Shown here in pieces: positions 24,829 to 34,779 of a stretch of 64,000 bases of DNA. The notes under the pieces are model-generated. The model saw nothing but the letters and a program-made list of their open reading frames with translations, did not search any database and had not been told where the DNA came from. Within the stretch, counting starts at the first letter, position 1. Every line of letters starts with the position of its first letter. The position numbers were made by a program, and so were the translations under genes. The stretch is from Pelodera strongyloides (Eukaryota > Nematoda > Chromadorea > Rhabditida > Rhabditidae): positions 1 through 64,000 of the forward strand of contig JAANDG010000315.1 in the NCBI GenBank assembly GCA_036852015.1, read 5' to 3'.

Positions 24829-26227
24829 GCTACCTGTTCGTCGAGCGTGCCCGCATTCCAGCGCGATTAGTGGTGCTCAGCGGACAGCGAGCATGAATAT
24901 ACAACATCGTGAACATGTGACAGCCACCGCGCCCTGTTGCGCTAGCCAACAAACCACATCATTCTCTCTCTCTCTCGCTCTCTCTCTCTCGCTCTCTCTC
25001 TAAAATGCAAAGATTGCAGAGTTTCGAAATTCCCTCCTCTATCTTGTATCCTTATAAACTCTAGAATCCATCCTGTAATACTCTTGTTTTGTCTCTGAAA
25101 TCTTAAATCCGAATCACATGAGAATATTCCCTAATCTGGGGCAACCAACTACTAATTTCCCGATTTTCTCCCGTTCGCTCCCAGGGAACGGGAACGCCCC
25201 GCGGGCACCCAGGGACAGCTGACTGCCTGGCTGCCAGCCCGCGTGACCCACCCAGTCACATGACTCTACTCACACCGCGCGCGCACACACACATAACCGG
25301 ACCCCCTTAGGGCTATTCAATTGCATTTCCCTTTCCCGCCCAAACGCTCAACAATCGCGCGCGCACTCGCGCGTTAGCCCGACAAATTAAACATGTATGG
25401 GGGGCGTATAAATAGACCAATGACGTCATGTGTTCTCGTTTTGCAGCTGGATGGCAAGACTGTGCCTCTGGAGATCTTGCTCCTGGAAAGATGTAAGGAT
25501 GTGACTGGAGTGATCAAGGTCTATGACTGGTTTGAACGCTCCGACGGTTACGTCATCGTTATGGAGAGACCGTCCCCGTGCCAGGACCTTTTCGACTTTA
25601 TCTCACAAAACGGCCCACTGGATGAGCATGTGGCTCGTAACTTCTTCAAGCAGGTATGTAGTACCTTAGGTACCTTAGTGGTGTCCTTAGCACTTATCAG
25701 CATTACCTTAGATACCTTAGTGCTATCCTTAGCCCAGCACAGTGTCAAGTTGACCGGTCGCCCAATGAAAACACACATACAGTATGATTGCATTGAAAAA
25801 ATTTAGTCGGGAAAAACCAGTTCAAATAATTCGATTATTCAATTTGCCCGGGTATTCAGGTCACCGAGACAGTTCTTGCGTGCGCCCGCCGTAATGTGAT
25901 TCACCGTGACATCAAGGATGAGAACCTGGTCGTAGACCTCAAGAACATGACCCTCCGACTGATTGACTTTGGAAGCGGAGCCTTCGATCAGGACGAACCG
26001 TACAACGATTTTGAAGGTGAGTCAGGAAATCCTAATTATCCTAATTAAAAAAAAAAAAAGAAGTTGGCGGTTCAGCGCCCTCCCCCGCTCTCGCATTCTC
26101 CCGCCAACTGTCTCGCGCTCTCTCGCCCCCCTTTGTGACTGGTACCGCTGCGCGCTAGGCAAATAAATCGGTCACTTCTGCGCGATGATCGCTCTGTCAT
26201 TAGTAGTGCGCAAACGCGTAGCAACCA

Positions 26228-26269
<42 letters not shown>

Positions 26270-27466
26270 AGGGTTTCTTGGCGAACAGCCAACTGACCTG
26301 AGCACAAACCGTGACCCTATCGTAAGGTGTCGGCCACTAAAGTGTACCTGAGGACAGGAGGCAAATCGGGTGTGCGCGATAATTTGTTTCTCGGGGATCA
26401 TATAATTATGCTAATATGCAAGTATTCAGGAACCCGAGTGTACAGCCCACCCGAGTGGATCGTACATGCAAAATACGACGGGCTACAGGCTACAGTATGG
26501 TCACTGGGAATCTTGCTCTACGATATGGTGTGCGGAGATATTCCGTTCAGAAAGGACACCGATATCACCGGAGGATCGATTCAATGGCGACACAATATCT
26601 CGGATTGTGAGTTTTAAGCAATTGCTTGGTAATTAGGGTACTGTAACTGTGTTGCTGCAGTATTCGTAGTAAAAATTCTGAGCCTCAGTTATGCAAATTA
26701 AGCCCAATTCTTGTTTCAGTGTGCAAGGACCTGATCCACAAGTGTCTCTCGATTAATGGATCTGATAGACCATCATTGGAGACAATCCTGGCGCACCCCT
26801 GGCTCCAAATTGGCGGTGAGGCTTGCTCCTCGATGTCCGGACCCAATTGTCGCATGAACGGGATGCGGCAAAAGCTTACCTCGGTGCCTCATCGCCAGTC
26901 GCACGGAGGTTCGCCAAAGCTTCGCCGACAACCATTCCGAGTCAACGATAACGTGGAGAACACATGGACATCGACACCACCAATTGATATTGTGCAACCG
27001 AAAGAGGAGACCTGTGTTCGGCCACATGAGGTTTGTTGAGTTTTGAAAGCTTATTAGAGTCTATATTATATATATAATATATATTATATATATAATATAT
27101 ATATATATATCTATATATCATATATATATATTATATATATATATAGAGAGGAGAGAGAGAGAGCTGCTAGCTGTAGTTAGCGAGACTACTGTAACAATGA
27201 AAGTTCTAAACAGTTGTTTTCAACATTGTCTTAACTTGTACGATTTCCAGCTCTTCGGTGCCACCCAGTTCCCCAAGCGTTCCTCCGAACAGACCCGGGT
27301 TGTATGTGGACAGCGCACCTTCCCAAGAAGGTTATGTGTCCATCAGAGGACGGGAAGCCTAGGCTCCGCTGTCTGCACCACCCAAAACGATAGCAGCGGC
27401 TCATCTGGCTACGGTACATCGTGCGCTAGCCCACCTAGCGGTGCCCTGATGCTTGGATCATACTAA
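22732..27466 (+). CDS. PIM: PIM-family serine/threonine protein kinase, seven coding exons (complete)
   Basis: The spliced protein has 425 residues. Joined exons are 22732-22786, 24116-24270, 25447-25653, 25860-26016, 26430-26606, 26720-27030 and 27251-27466; every junction is GT/AG and all phases agree. Kinase features seen: glycine loop GKGGFG (36-41), catalytic Lys58 in AVK, Glu79, the PIM-type hinge ERPSP (110-114), HRDIKDEN (154-161), DFGSG (175-179) and SPPEW (197-201). The proline hinge and DFGSG are PIM hallmarks. PIM kinases are constitutively active cytosolic/nuclear survival and cell-cycle kinases; that role is inferred from the family. The start is supported by an in-frame TAG at 22654 with no Met before 22732. 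Vertebrate PIMs have about 310-335 residues, so the roughly 115-residue Ser/Thr/Pro-rich tail after HPWLQ is unusual. The ortholog is clear; the exact PIM paralog is not. Confidence 0.93.
22787..24115 (+). other. PIM: PIM intron 1
   Basis: A 1.3-kb phase-1 intron. It holds a (CAAA)n run at 22823-22840, a degenerate TAGTCTGG-rich stretch at 23155-23270 (repeats of tagtctggta type) and a short CA run at 23811-23824. No exon recognised. Confidence 0.8.
24116..24270 (+). CDS. PIM: PIM kinase coding exon 2 (ATP-binding loop and catalytic lysine)
   Basis: Acceptor TTTTTTCAG, donor GTAAGT. Residues 19-70 contain [18 protein letters not shown] and LPIAVKYV. They match the PIM N-lobe, with its characteristic SD.LP segment before the VAIK-type lysine. 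Confidence 0.95.
24271..25446 (+). other. PIM: PIM intron 2, with CT tracts and a promoter-like 3' part
   Basis: A 1.2-kb phase-0 intron. Long CT tracts lie at 24747-24830 and 24962-25002. The last 300 bases are GC-rich and carry TTTCCCGCC-, TATAAATA- and TGACGTCA-type sites, entered separately. Confidence 0.8.
25140..25446 (+). promoter_or_regulatory. Possible internal (intron 2) promoter of the PIM gene
   Basis: This GC-rich 300-bp patch contains GTCACATGAC (E-box-like) near 25256, an E2F-like TTTCCCGCC near 25332, TATAAATA at 25407-25414 and a perfect CRE TGACGTCA at 25422-25429, then exon 3 at 25447. The order and spacing resemble a TATA/CRE promoter. A transcript starting here would lack the glycine loop and Lys58. 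This is inference from motifs only. Confidence 0.3.
25447..25653 (+). CDS. PIM: PIM kinase coding exon 3 (helix C, hinge)
   Basis: Acceptor TTTTGCAG, donor GTATGT; 69 codons in phase 0. It holds the conserved VPLEI glutamate (Glu79), [17 protein letters not shown] and the PIM signature QDLFDFI. The upstream intron is open in the same frame for 18 codons from an ATG at 25393, so retained-intron or alternative-start transcripts are possible. Confidence 0.95.
25654..26429 (+). other. PIM: PIM introns 3 and 4 (either side of exon 4)
   Basis: Intron 3 (25654-25859) has tandem CCTTAG(T/G)-type repeats at about 25663-25735 (accttagtg repeated). Intron 4 (26017-26429) has an A-run at 26047-26060 and a (GA)n tract at 26230-26268. 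No extra exon seen. Confidence 0.75.
25860..26016 (+). CDS. PIM: PIM kinase coding exon 4 (catalytic and DFG loops)
   Basis: Acceptor TATTCAG, donor GTGAGT, ending in phase 1. It contains [14 protein letters not shown] and [11 protein letters not shown]. Asp156 is the catalytic base and Asp175 binds metal. Confidence 0.96.
26430..26606 (+). CDS. PIM: PIM kinase coding exon 5 (activation segment, C-lobe)
   Basis: Acceptor TATTCAG, donor GTGAGT. It encodes [11 protein letters not shown], then [18 protein letters not shown]. As in all PIMs, PPE replaces APE, and the intervening region has the PIM loop length. Confidence 0.96.
26720..27030 (+). CDS. PIM: PIM kinase coding exon 6 (end of kinase domain, start of tail)
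   Basis: Acceptor TTGTTTCAG, donor GTTTGT, a weaker site. [26 protein letters not shown] and then about 75 residues of unstructured basic/Ser/Pro-rich sequence follow. HPW is the normal end of the PIM kinase fold. Confidence 0.9.
27031..27250 (+). other. PIM: PIM intron 6 with long (TA)n tract
   Basis: A 220-bp intron, of which 27060-27146 is an almost pure TA/ATAT low-complexity run followed by GA repeats. It should form strong hairpins in pre-mRNA close to a weak GTTTGT donor. Confidence 0.8.
27251..27466 (+). CDS. PIM: PIM kinase coding exon 7 (C-terminal tail, stop)
   Basis: Acceptor GATTTCCAG. In phase 0 it gives 71 residues from [12 protein letters not shown] to a Ser/Gly-rich end ([10 protein letters not shown]) and TAA. 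A second frame of the same exon reads [18 protein letters not shown] and stops with TAG at about codon 37. The longer frame is chosen because it fits the exon 6 donor phase. Confidence 0.65.
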   Translation, partial: LFGATQFPKRSSEQTRVVCGQRTFPRRLCVHQRTGSLGSAVCTTQNDSSGSSGYGTSCASPPSGALMLGSY

Positions 27467-27760
27467 GCTGATGCTCGTACTAAGTACGTACTATTCAAGT
27501 ACTAACTCTGTAAGACTATTATAATATACCATACTTTATATCTATACACATTTTTGTGTGTAACCAGTATCTAACCAAACAGTTGTATTATTATCCTAGC
27601 GCCTCTGCATATTATTTTCTAAGGCCTGTTTCACAGTTTATACACGGACTAATGTTGTCTACGCTCTCTTTGTACAAGTGCTATTTCTTCAAAGTCGAGC
27701 AGCGTAAGTCCGTTTATTAAAGTAAATGCGACCGGCCTCTGATGTATGTTTGTGTGTGCA
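27467..27760 (+). terminator. PIM 3' UTR and probable poly(A) signal
   Basis: AT-rich sequence follows the TAA. The best poly(A) hexamer is ATTAAA at 27716-27721, about 250 nt after the stop, with GT-rich sequence (tgtatgtttgtgtgtgc) starting about 20 nt further on, as expected of a downstream element. Confidence 0.45.
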
Positions 27761-29067
27761 TTCTCATCAGTATGCGCAACGATCTCGTGAGGTTGTGTGT
27801 GTGTGTGAACCCTGAACCTGTATCCCCATGTGTATATATATACCCACCCCCGTGTACATAATGTATATTTACTCCAACACCCTACATATATTATTATATA
27901 CTTTTATTCTCACATAATATGTAAGTGGCGACTTGATGAGGTATATCTTAAAAAAAAAGACGAAGTTAAAAAAATTCCATGAATCCGTTAAACCCCCCGT
28001 TGAACACAAACGTCTATTTCTCATATACTTTCTATTTGGTATGTGTGTAAGCGTTACTTGTATATCAAAGAGCTCTATCGTTATTATTTCTTTTCCTTAT
28101 ATTGTTGACTTGATTTATACTGGGAGCATTGGTAAATGTGAACTGTTAAGAATTCAGAGCTATGATTAGCAATTAGCATAATTACCAGTTCACCTTACCA
28201 ATGCTGTTACCCAAACCACAGATGAACTTTCCTACCAACGGTTAGAGAAAGCGTTGTAAGCGCGTTCGGCGGTTAATTGCCCTAATTTGCATATGTATAT
28301 AAACATAAGCCGAACCGCTTACCGCCTTAAATTTGCTCATAATGCCCCCCGGATGTATCCTTTATATATTATTATCAACATAATAATCGTTACTATTGAG
28401 GCGTAGGTCAAGTATGGTCCTGACTTAAGTACCCTGTAATTTGCATATTATACCAAGTCAGGACCAAACCTGACTGACATACTGTATAAAATATATATGC
28501 TCGTGTAAAGAGAGCGCACCCCATTTATACAAATCGTGCACCTAATTTATTACCCCATATATAGTTTTCTTCTTCTATTATTATATATGCTATTAAAAAC
28601 TGGTGATAGTTGTTCCACAATACCGTATGCCTTTCGTAAGTCATATCCTACTACTATTATTATAATTATGAAGATGAACATTTTGGTACGTTTTTTATTT
28701 ATAAATCACCACGCCTCCCATTCTGAGGGAGTATTCACTAGGGTGTAGTGTTTAGGTAGGGGACTCCCCAACCTATTCCTTGTGAAACTCTCACTTAGGT
28801 AGCTCCCTACCTAACCGCCCTCGGTGAATACCGGCTCGGTTCAGACTTATCATCTTACGATTTTGTCATCTTATACCAGTCTTTCCGATATTATGTGTGT
28901 GTCGTGGTGGTACCGTCCTTCAGAATTTTAATTTTCAAAAATTTTATTGAATTTGAAGAAAAATGACGAAAATGAGAAAATATCAACAAATGAAAATAAA
29001 AACTTTTAACCAACTCCGTATGTTTTTTGTTGACTTGGCAGCACATCGTACAGAGAATACTACAGAA

Positions 29068-29165
29068 CAGAGGTAGAGAGAGAGAGAAAAGAGGGGAGAG
29101 AGAGAGACAGTACAAGAGAAAGTTCTGAGAAACACAGAGAGAGAGAGAGAGAGATAGAGAGAAAA
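29068..29165. repeat. (GA)n tract
   Basis: Interrupted GA purine tract of about 100 bp. Confidence 0.85.
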
Positions 29166-29881
29166 CGAGGTGGGTGTATGTTGTAAGCGCCTAAGACGAA
29201 CAGGAAAACGGGAGAACAAACAGCTGACATTTTATAGTTTGTAGTCTTGTTGGAATTATTGCAGAAACTGTGTAGAATGCGCCTAGGATCAAAATGTTCA
29301 TAATCCTCTCGCATCTCTGTGTCTCCACCCAATCCCTCTCTCCCCTGTCAGCTTTAGTCGTGTTTTTCTTTGGGCGACGGCCAAGTCTGGGTCCCCGAAA
29401 TAGATCGATCCCCTGCGGGCCTTTTCCCTGGCCAACAGCCAATAATTCTTGGCCCAGAGCCAAGCATCTCTTAAGGCCCGCTGCGAACGCCAATTTGCCC
29501 GCATAGGGCCAGACGGGTACAGACCACAAACTACAAAATACCGTAACATGTAGTGGTAGTTTGTGTGAATGATTATACCTCTAATCAAATCACGATCAAG
29601 TCTTTGTTTTACTGAGAACTTGGCAGAGCGCCAGCCACGCGCGCCCGCTATTCTCCCTTTATTTACCTTTTCATAGTGCACGCGGGCCGCATGTTTGCGC
29701 ATCCGCACGGGAGCGGCATTAGATTAGGAATGAAGTGGCGCCGGTAGCAGATATCACGAGATCTATCAGATGATCGAGGACAAAAGAATAGGCGAGGTAG
29801 ATATTAGAGGTGCGGGGGGATGGGGGGGGGCGCGCGCCACGTTGGCGCTCTTATAGTGTTATTCATATAACCGTCCTGGTT

Positions 29882-30038
29882 ATAGGGTTTCCAAGTGTCA
29901 CAGAAATTCGGTGTGATTCTGTAAATACTACCGTATTTCTGCACGAAATTTGCATATATAATATGAAAAATTAAAAAAATATTCTTGTGTAGTTCCAAAA
30001 TACGGTAAATTTCCACCATACTTGGAAATCCCATTATG
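29882..30038. mobile_element. AT-rich inverted-repeat element, copy A
   Basis: Ends AGGGTTTCCAAGTGTCA and CATACTTGGAAATCCCATTA. The interior (taccgtatttctgcacgaaattt, gcatatataatatg) matches copy B at 39966 in reverse orientation. Confidence 0.8.
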
Positions 30039-31342
30039 TCTGTGCATAGTATCTATAGTGAACCTCTGCACTCTTTCAAAGCAAGTTCGTAACATGACAT
30101 AGTGTAGCGACTACGCTACAGAAAGTGTAGCTAATGTGCAAGACTACTGTAGTTCTAGAATCGTTCCGTTGTAGGTTGTAGTCTACACAGATACCCAAAT
30201 CGTACAAACGTTTTGTAAACCAAACAGTCTCATATTCTGTCTTTCAACTTCTAAGGCACCTCATGGCACCTTGGCTCGCGGCAAATTCTCCCGTTAGTAA
30301 TTTGACAATCTTATGCCCGCGCAGATGAGAGGGTCATTTGAAGGTGCGCGCGGGAAACTAAGGACAGCACGGGGGCTAGCACCAGTCTGGGTCTGGGCAC
30401 AAAAAATGACACATGCGTGCGCTAGGGCGAAGACAGCTGACCGCTGATTTCTATTTACGTTCCACGGTTTTGTGTGTGTGTGCGGATTTGGTGCGCGCGC
30501 GCAAAGTTGAATGACGCAGAGAAACTATTTGGGCTGCTGATGAGGAAGTGATGTGTGATTTTTGATGATATATTGGCGATTTAATCATATCAGACTGGAT
30601 TTCATCAAAGTACAGTACCCCAACTACGGTAATACAGGAGGAACTCGGTTCCGTTACAGTATGAATAAATTAGATATAGGGGACTTGCTTTCCAGATTTT
30701 TGTATTATTCTGATTCATGGCACTATTTCATATGTGCAAATTTCACCACAATACACTACCCAAAACACAGCACTCAACGTCTCTATATCTACAGTACGAC
30801 TGCTGGCTTAACCTACTACCTTTAGTATTAATGACTCCAGAATACATATGCAAATTCACCGAGGTCAACCATGAATAACAAATTAGCAGCTGACCATTTC
30901 ATGGTTCAAAAAAAAAAGTGACCGCGGCTAGGGTTTGGGTCTATGGTACGGAGTAGAACCGGCGCGCCACCTTTTTTTCCTTTTCAAAAATGTCGCAACG
31001 ATGGGACAGATGTGAACCCCACCACACACAAGCATATGTACCCAGCACGCAGGGTATGAACTCCCATAGCGAGTGATTCACCGTGGGGAATAAAGTTGTC
31101 AACAACCATGGGAGAGTGTTGGGTAATAGTAGAAAGTGAATCGTTATGTGAGCATCCTTACTAGGGGTATCTACCAAAGGAGGTATGCAGGTATGCTGCT
31201 CACTAAGTCAATGTGATACCTAGTCATTGCACAGTTTGTTTCTCGAAAGATATTTTTCAATGTTTCGTAACCACGTCTTGTGGATGTTGATGTACCTGAT
31301 CCTGATGCTACTTTTAAAAGTTCTCCCTCTCTGTTTGTTCTT

Positions 31343-31735
31343 CTTGTACTCTCTCTCTATATCTCTCTCTCTCTATCTCTCTCTCTCTAGCTATATCTCT
31401 CTCTCTCTATCTCTCTCTCTCTAGCTATATCTCTCTCTCTCTAGCTATCTCTCTCTCTAGCTATCTCTCTCTATCTCTCTCCCTTAAAAGGCAAACCAAG
31501 TCTGGAACACCGAACACGACAAAATCCATAAGCTCTTTTCGAGAGACGGCCGTTCATCGGAAATTGGATGCTTATGGTGGGAACAGGGCACTTTCCATGC
31601 TATGGATATATATTGCTCTCTCTTTTCTCTCTCTTCCCGGAAGCAGATAGAGAGAGAGCTAGAGAGAGGGAGCGAGATAGAGCGCTAGAGAGAGGGGGAG
31701 AGAGAGAGAGAGCTAGAGAGAGAGAGAGAGAGAGA
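31343..31735. repeat. CT tract with ctagctat spacers (31343-31484) facing GA tract (31647-31735)
   Basis: The CT tract contains a higher-order unit (tctctctctagctatatctc). The GA tract 160 bp away carries the inverse (gagagagctagagagag), so the pair is a true inverted repeat. Confidence 0.85.
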
Positions 31736-32915
31736 GCAGAAACAGATACAACGAAAGACAAACACAAAAAGCATAATCTCTTCTAACAGTGAGCCCAACG
31801 CACTTGTTCCTCTGTTTGCCTGGTCCAAATGATTCTACACATACTATATGATTACCGACTAGATAAGCTTTTTCACATGCTGGCTGTAAACTAATATTAT
31901 CTTAATCGTACACATTTATTATTACCGAAACTGAGAAATTACAGGTCAAACTACAAACTACAAAGTACAAAGTACTGGGACACATTTATGACTAGTCTAG
32001 AACTAATTTGACTAGCCATAAGGAAGTGCTTTTCATGTCTTCCGCTTCTCCTAACTAAGTCCCCTGGGCATATGGGTAGAGGCCCGAGAAAATTGAAGAA
32101 TTTTCAAGGCGGGCGGACCACCCAGAAGCCCATTAAAATAATGCATTATATGTGCGCAAAAAGGCATGGCATGTAAAGGATGAAAAGAATAGGCATAAAA
32201 CAGGGATTGTATATGGTCAAATCACGCTAATTAACTGAATCCTAGACTACGTTGAACGGCGTTCTTTTGTGTAATAAAAATTGTGGTCATGTGCTATATA
32301 ATGCATAGACCTAAGGTATGCAAGAAGAAGGATAGATTGTAGAAAAACGTTAGCAAAAAAGCAAGTAATTTAGTTAAGTGAAATGATAAAGCCTGCGGTC
32401 TGAAGTCTACAGGAGTAGAGTATATCCCCACGATATACAAATGAGTCATATGTATGATGATGCACCCCCTGAAGCCTGCAAAAGTGTAAATATAAGAAAA
32501 GAAAAACTTTAAAGCGGTATAACACCCGGTTTGTAAAAAGTGTGCTCGACGGCTTAATTCCTCCTATGTGTTGTATGCAAGGTAAGGTATATTTTGGTTT
32601 ATTATTATTCTAATCGGAGAACGCTATTCGAAGAAGAGATTTTTCCCATGTGCTTACGCACTGACCACATAAGACACAAAATATTCACCCCTAACAAATC
32701 ATAAATAGACCGGTTAAAGTTCCACAATACATGGGTGTGTACATACACTATTAGACTGCGGCGGTTCCTACATAAGATCAAGAAAAGGTTAATCAAATAG
32801 AGACTCTATACTTACATACTATTCACCCGCGCACCGATATATGTACATATTTATAGGGTATGAGCGAGACGTTGTTATGGCTATAGTTAGAACGGCAGCA
32901 TCTTGCGGTATCTGT

Positions 32916-32977
32916 CAGTCTAGTACCAGTGTCAGTTTAGTACCAGTTTAGTACTAGTTTAGCACCAGGTTAGTACC
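32916..32977. repeat. 11-bp minisatellite (gtttagtacca)
   Basis: About five units of gt(t/c)tagtacca-type sequence. Confidence 0.75.
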
Positions 32978-33573
32978 ACGGTCTGGAACCTTGGAGGACT
33001 TTGGTCAGAAATCTCATTTACCACATTTCTGCCGTAATTTATCGTGAGAAAATAAGCGAGCTTAGCTCTGACTCTGAGCATCAAAGAGCACCTGTCATAT
33101 ACGGTTGTGATCTTCAAAACTTGACGAAAATATGAAGAAAATATTTTTTTTCTGTCAACGACGTCATCAACCATTCATAAACCAACAAAACAAGGTAAAA
33201 GAAACGTCTCGATGTCTCTGACGTCATAGAAATCTGCACATAGGTACTACGGTGACTCCTTTTTAAACGTCTTTTTATACTTTTCTCTCTCTCACGTAAT
33301 TCACCCAGCATTGCTTCTTTAAATAATACATTAATGCGGTATGCATCCGAGTTTCCGTTGCGTATACTGTGTACATACGCTTTAAACTTCACATGCTGAG
33401 TCACTGCTTCCAAGGAAGAGTAGGTGACACCTATCCCCATATATGTCTTTGTAAAGAAAAGTCGATTTTCAAATTCCGAACTACAACTAGTTCAGAAAGC
33501 GTTTTCTCCTGCCATTAGCGTTCCGATGACGTTCGTGCCTTATAACAATAAATAATTAAGGGTGATGTGATGA

Positions 33574-33812
33574 ATTTAGAGGGAGAGTGAGAGAGAAGTA
33601 GAGAAATAGCGAGAGAGAGAGAGGGAGAGAGAGAGGACACGTCATCCTCTTTCCAGCTTCAAGGGGGCTCCACGCAACATAAAGTCGGCATGGAACACAT
33701 GTGACCACGACCCGGGGCGTCATCTCTCTCTTTCTCTCTCTTTGTTCCTGTCTCTCTCTTTTCCTCTCTCTTTCTCTCGTCATCTTACTTTCTCTATCTC
33801 CCTCTCTCCCAC
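33574..33812. repeat. GA tract (33574-33634) facing CT tract (33722-33812)
   Basis: Opposed tracts about 90 bp apart. Confidence 0.85.
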
Positions 33813-34352
33813 ACAAACATATTGCAAACATATGCAAAAAGCAACGCAATGAAACCAGCCTAAAACAGCTGATTTTTAGGGCACTTGGTTTCGACATGAA
33901 AACTTGCTACGCGTCATATGATGACGCCTACGCAGTCATAAATGCTAAAACGTCACTTCAATTTTGTGAGGGATTTTTTATAAAGTGTAGGTGTAGGTGG
34001 ATGGACAATTATCATAGTTTAGCTAATTCTAAGTGATGAGATCCCGGAACCCGGAAGTGTTCCTGAAGTTCAAGTTCTGTATGTTTCGTTTTTTTGGCAA
34101 TATGTCAGAGTCTATGTATTATGATTGCGACTAAATAGCCATTTAGGATCTGCCACCACTGCGGTGGTGCGAACCAAGAGCCTGGTGCGCGAAGCTCGCG
34201 AGAGATGTTGGCACACTTGTGTTTCCACGCACACGATCAAACTATTTGAAGCACACAGTTTAGCTTGACTTTGAATCAGTTCATTAACAGAATGACGAAC
34301 TACTAGGTGCATCAATAATTTCACATACACTCCCACATCAGCATTACCCTGA

Positions 34353-34376
34353 GCCTAAGCCTAAGCCTAAGCCTAC
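34353..34376. repeat. (GCCTAA)n short run
   Basis: Four CCTAAG-type hexamers. A similar short run lies at 10251-10268. Confidence 0.6.
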
Positions 34377-34779
34377 TCGATGATCGGTAATCGACCTACC
34401 TCCCCGGTAAACAACAAGGAAGAGGAACCTGTGTATCTAAGCACCCCCTATAAAAAAAGATTGCCATTCGCGTCACGTAACGGTAACGCTCCAAAAGTGC
34501 ATCGCAAATCGAAAAAGTAATCCTATGAAAAATTAGAGCTCAATGAGATAAGCAAACGCGAACATTGTGTCGAGTGTCCCCGGCGATCCCGAAGCGAGAT
34601 ATAAGCAAAAGTCGCGTGTTAGAGAACGGCTAAATAGCACTGCGACTGATAAGACGCAGAGTAGACGGCCAGTATCGATCGCACTATTGCGCAATAAAAA
34701 TAGGCCAGCCTAACCTCAAACTTGGGTAATTAAACCGCAGCTGGCAAAGAACAGGGAGAAATTGTCTGCATAAATAGAA

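Larger units (their letters stand above)
27761..34779. other. Intergenic region between PIM and the 129-bp array
   Basis: Holds GA/CT tracts, the 29882 element, a short inverted pair (28405-28470, ggtcaagtatggtcctgactt / aagtcaggacc) and a half inverted-repeat end at 32512. A GC-richer patch at 29340-29520 has open frames on both strands but no recognised protein. Confidence 0.6.
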
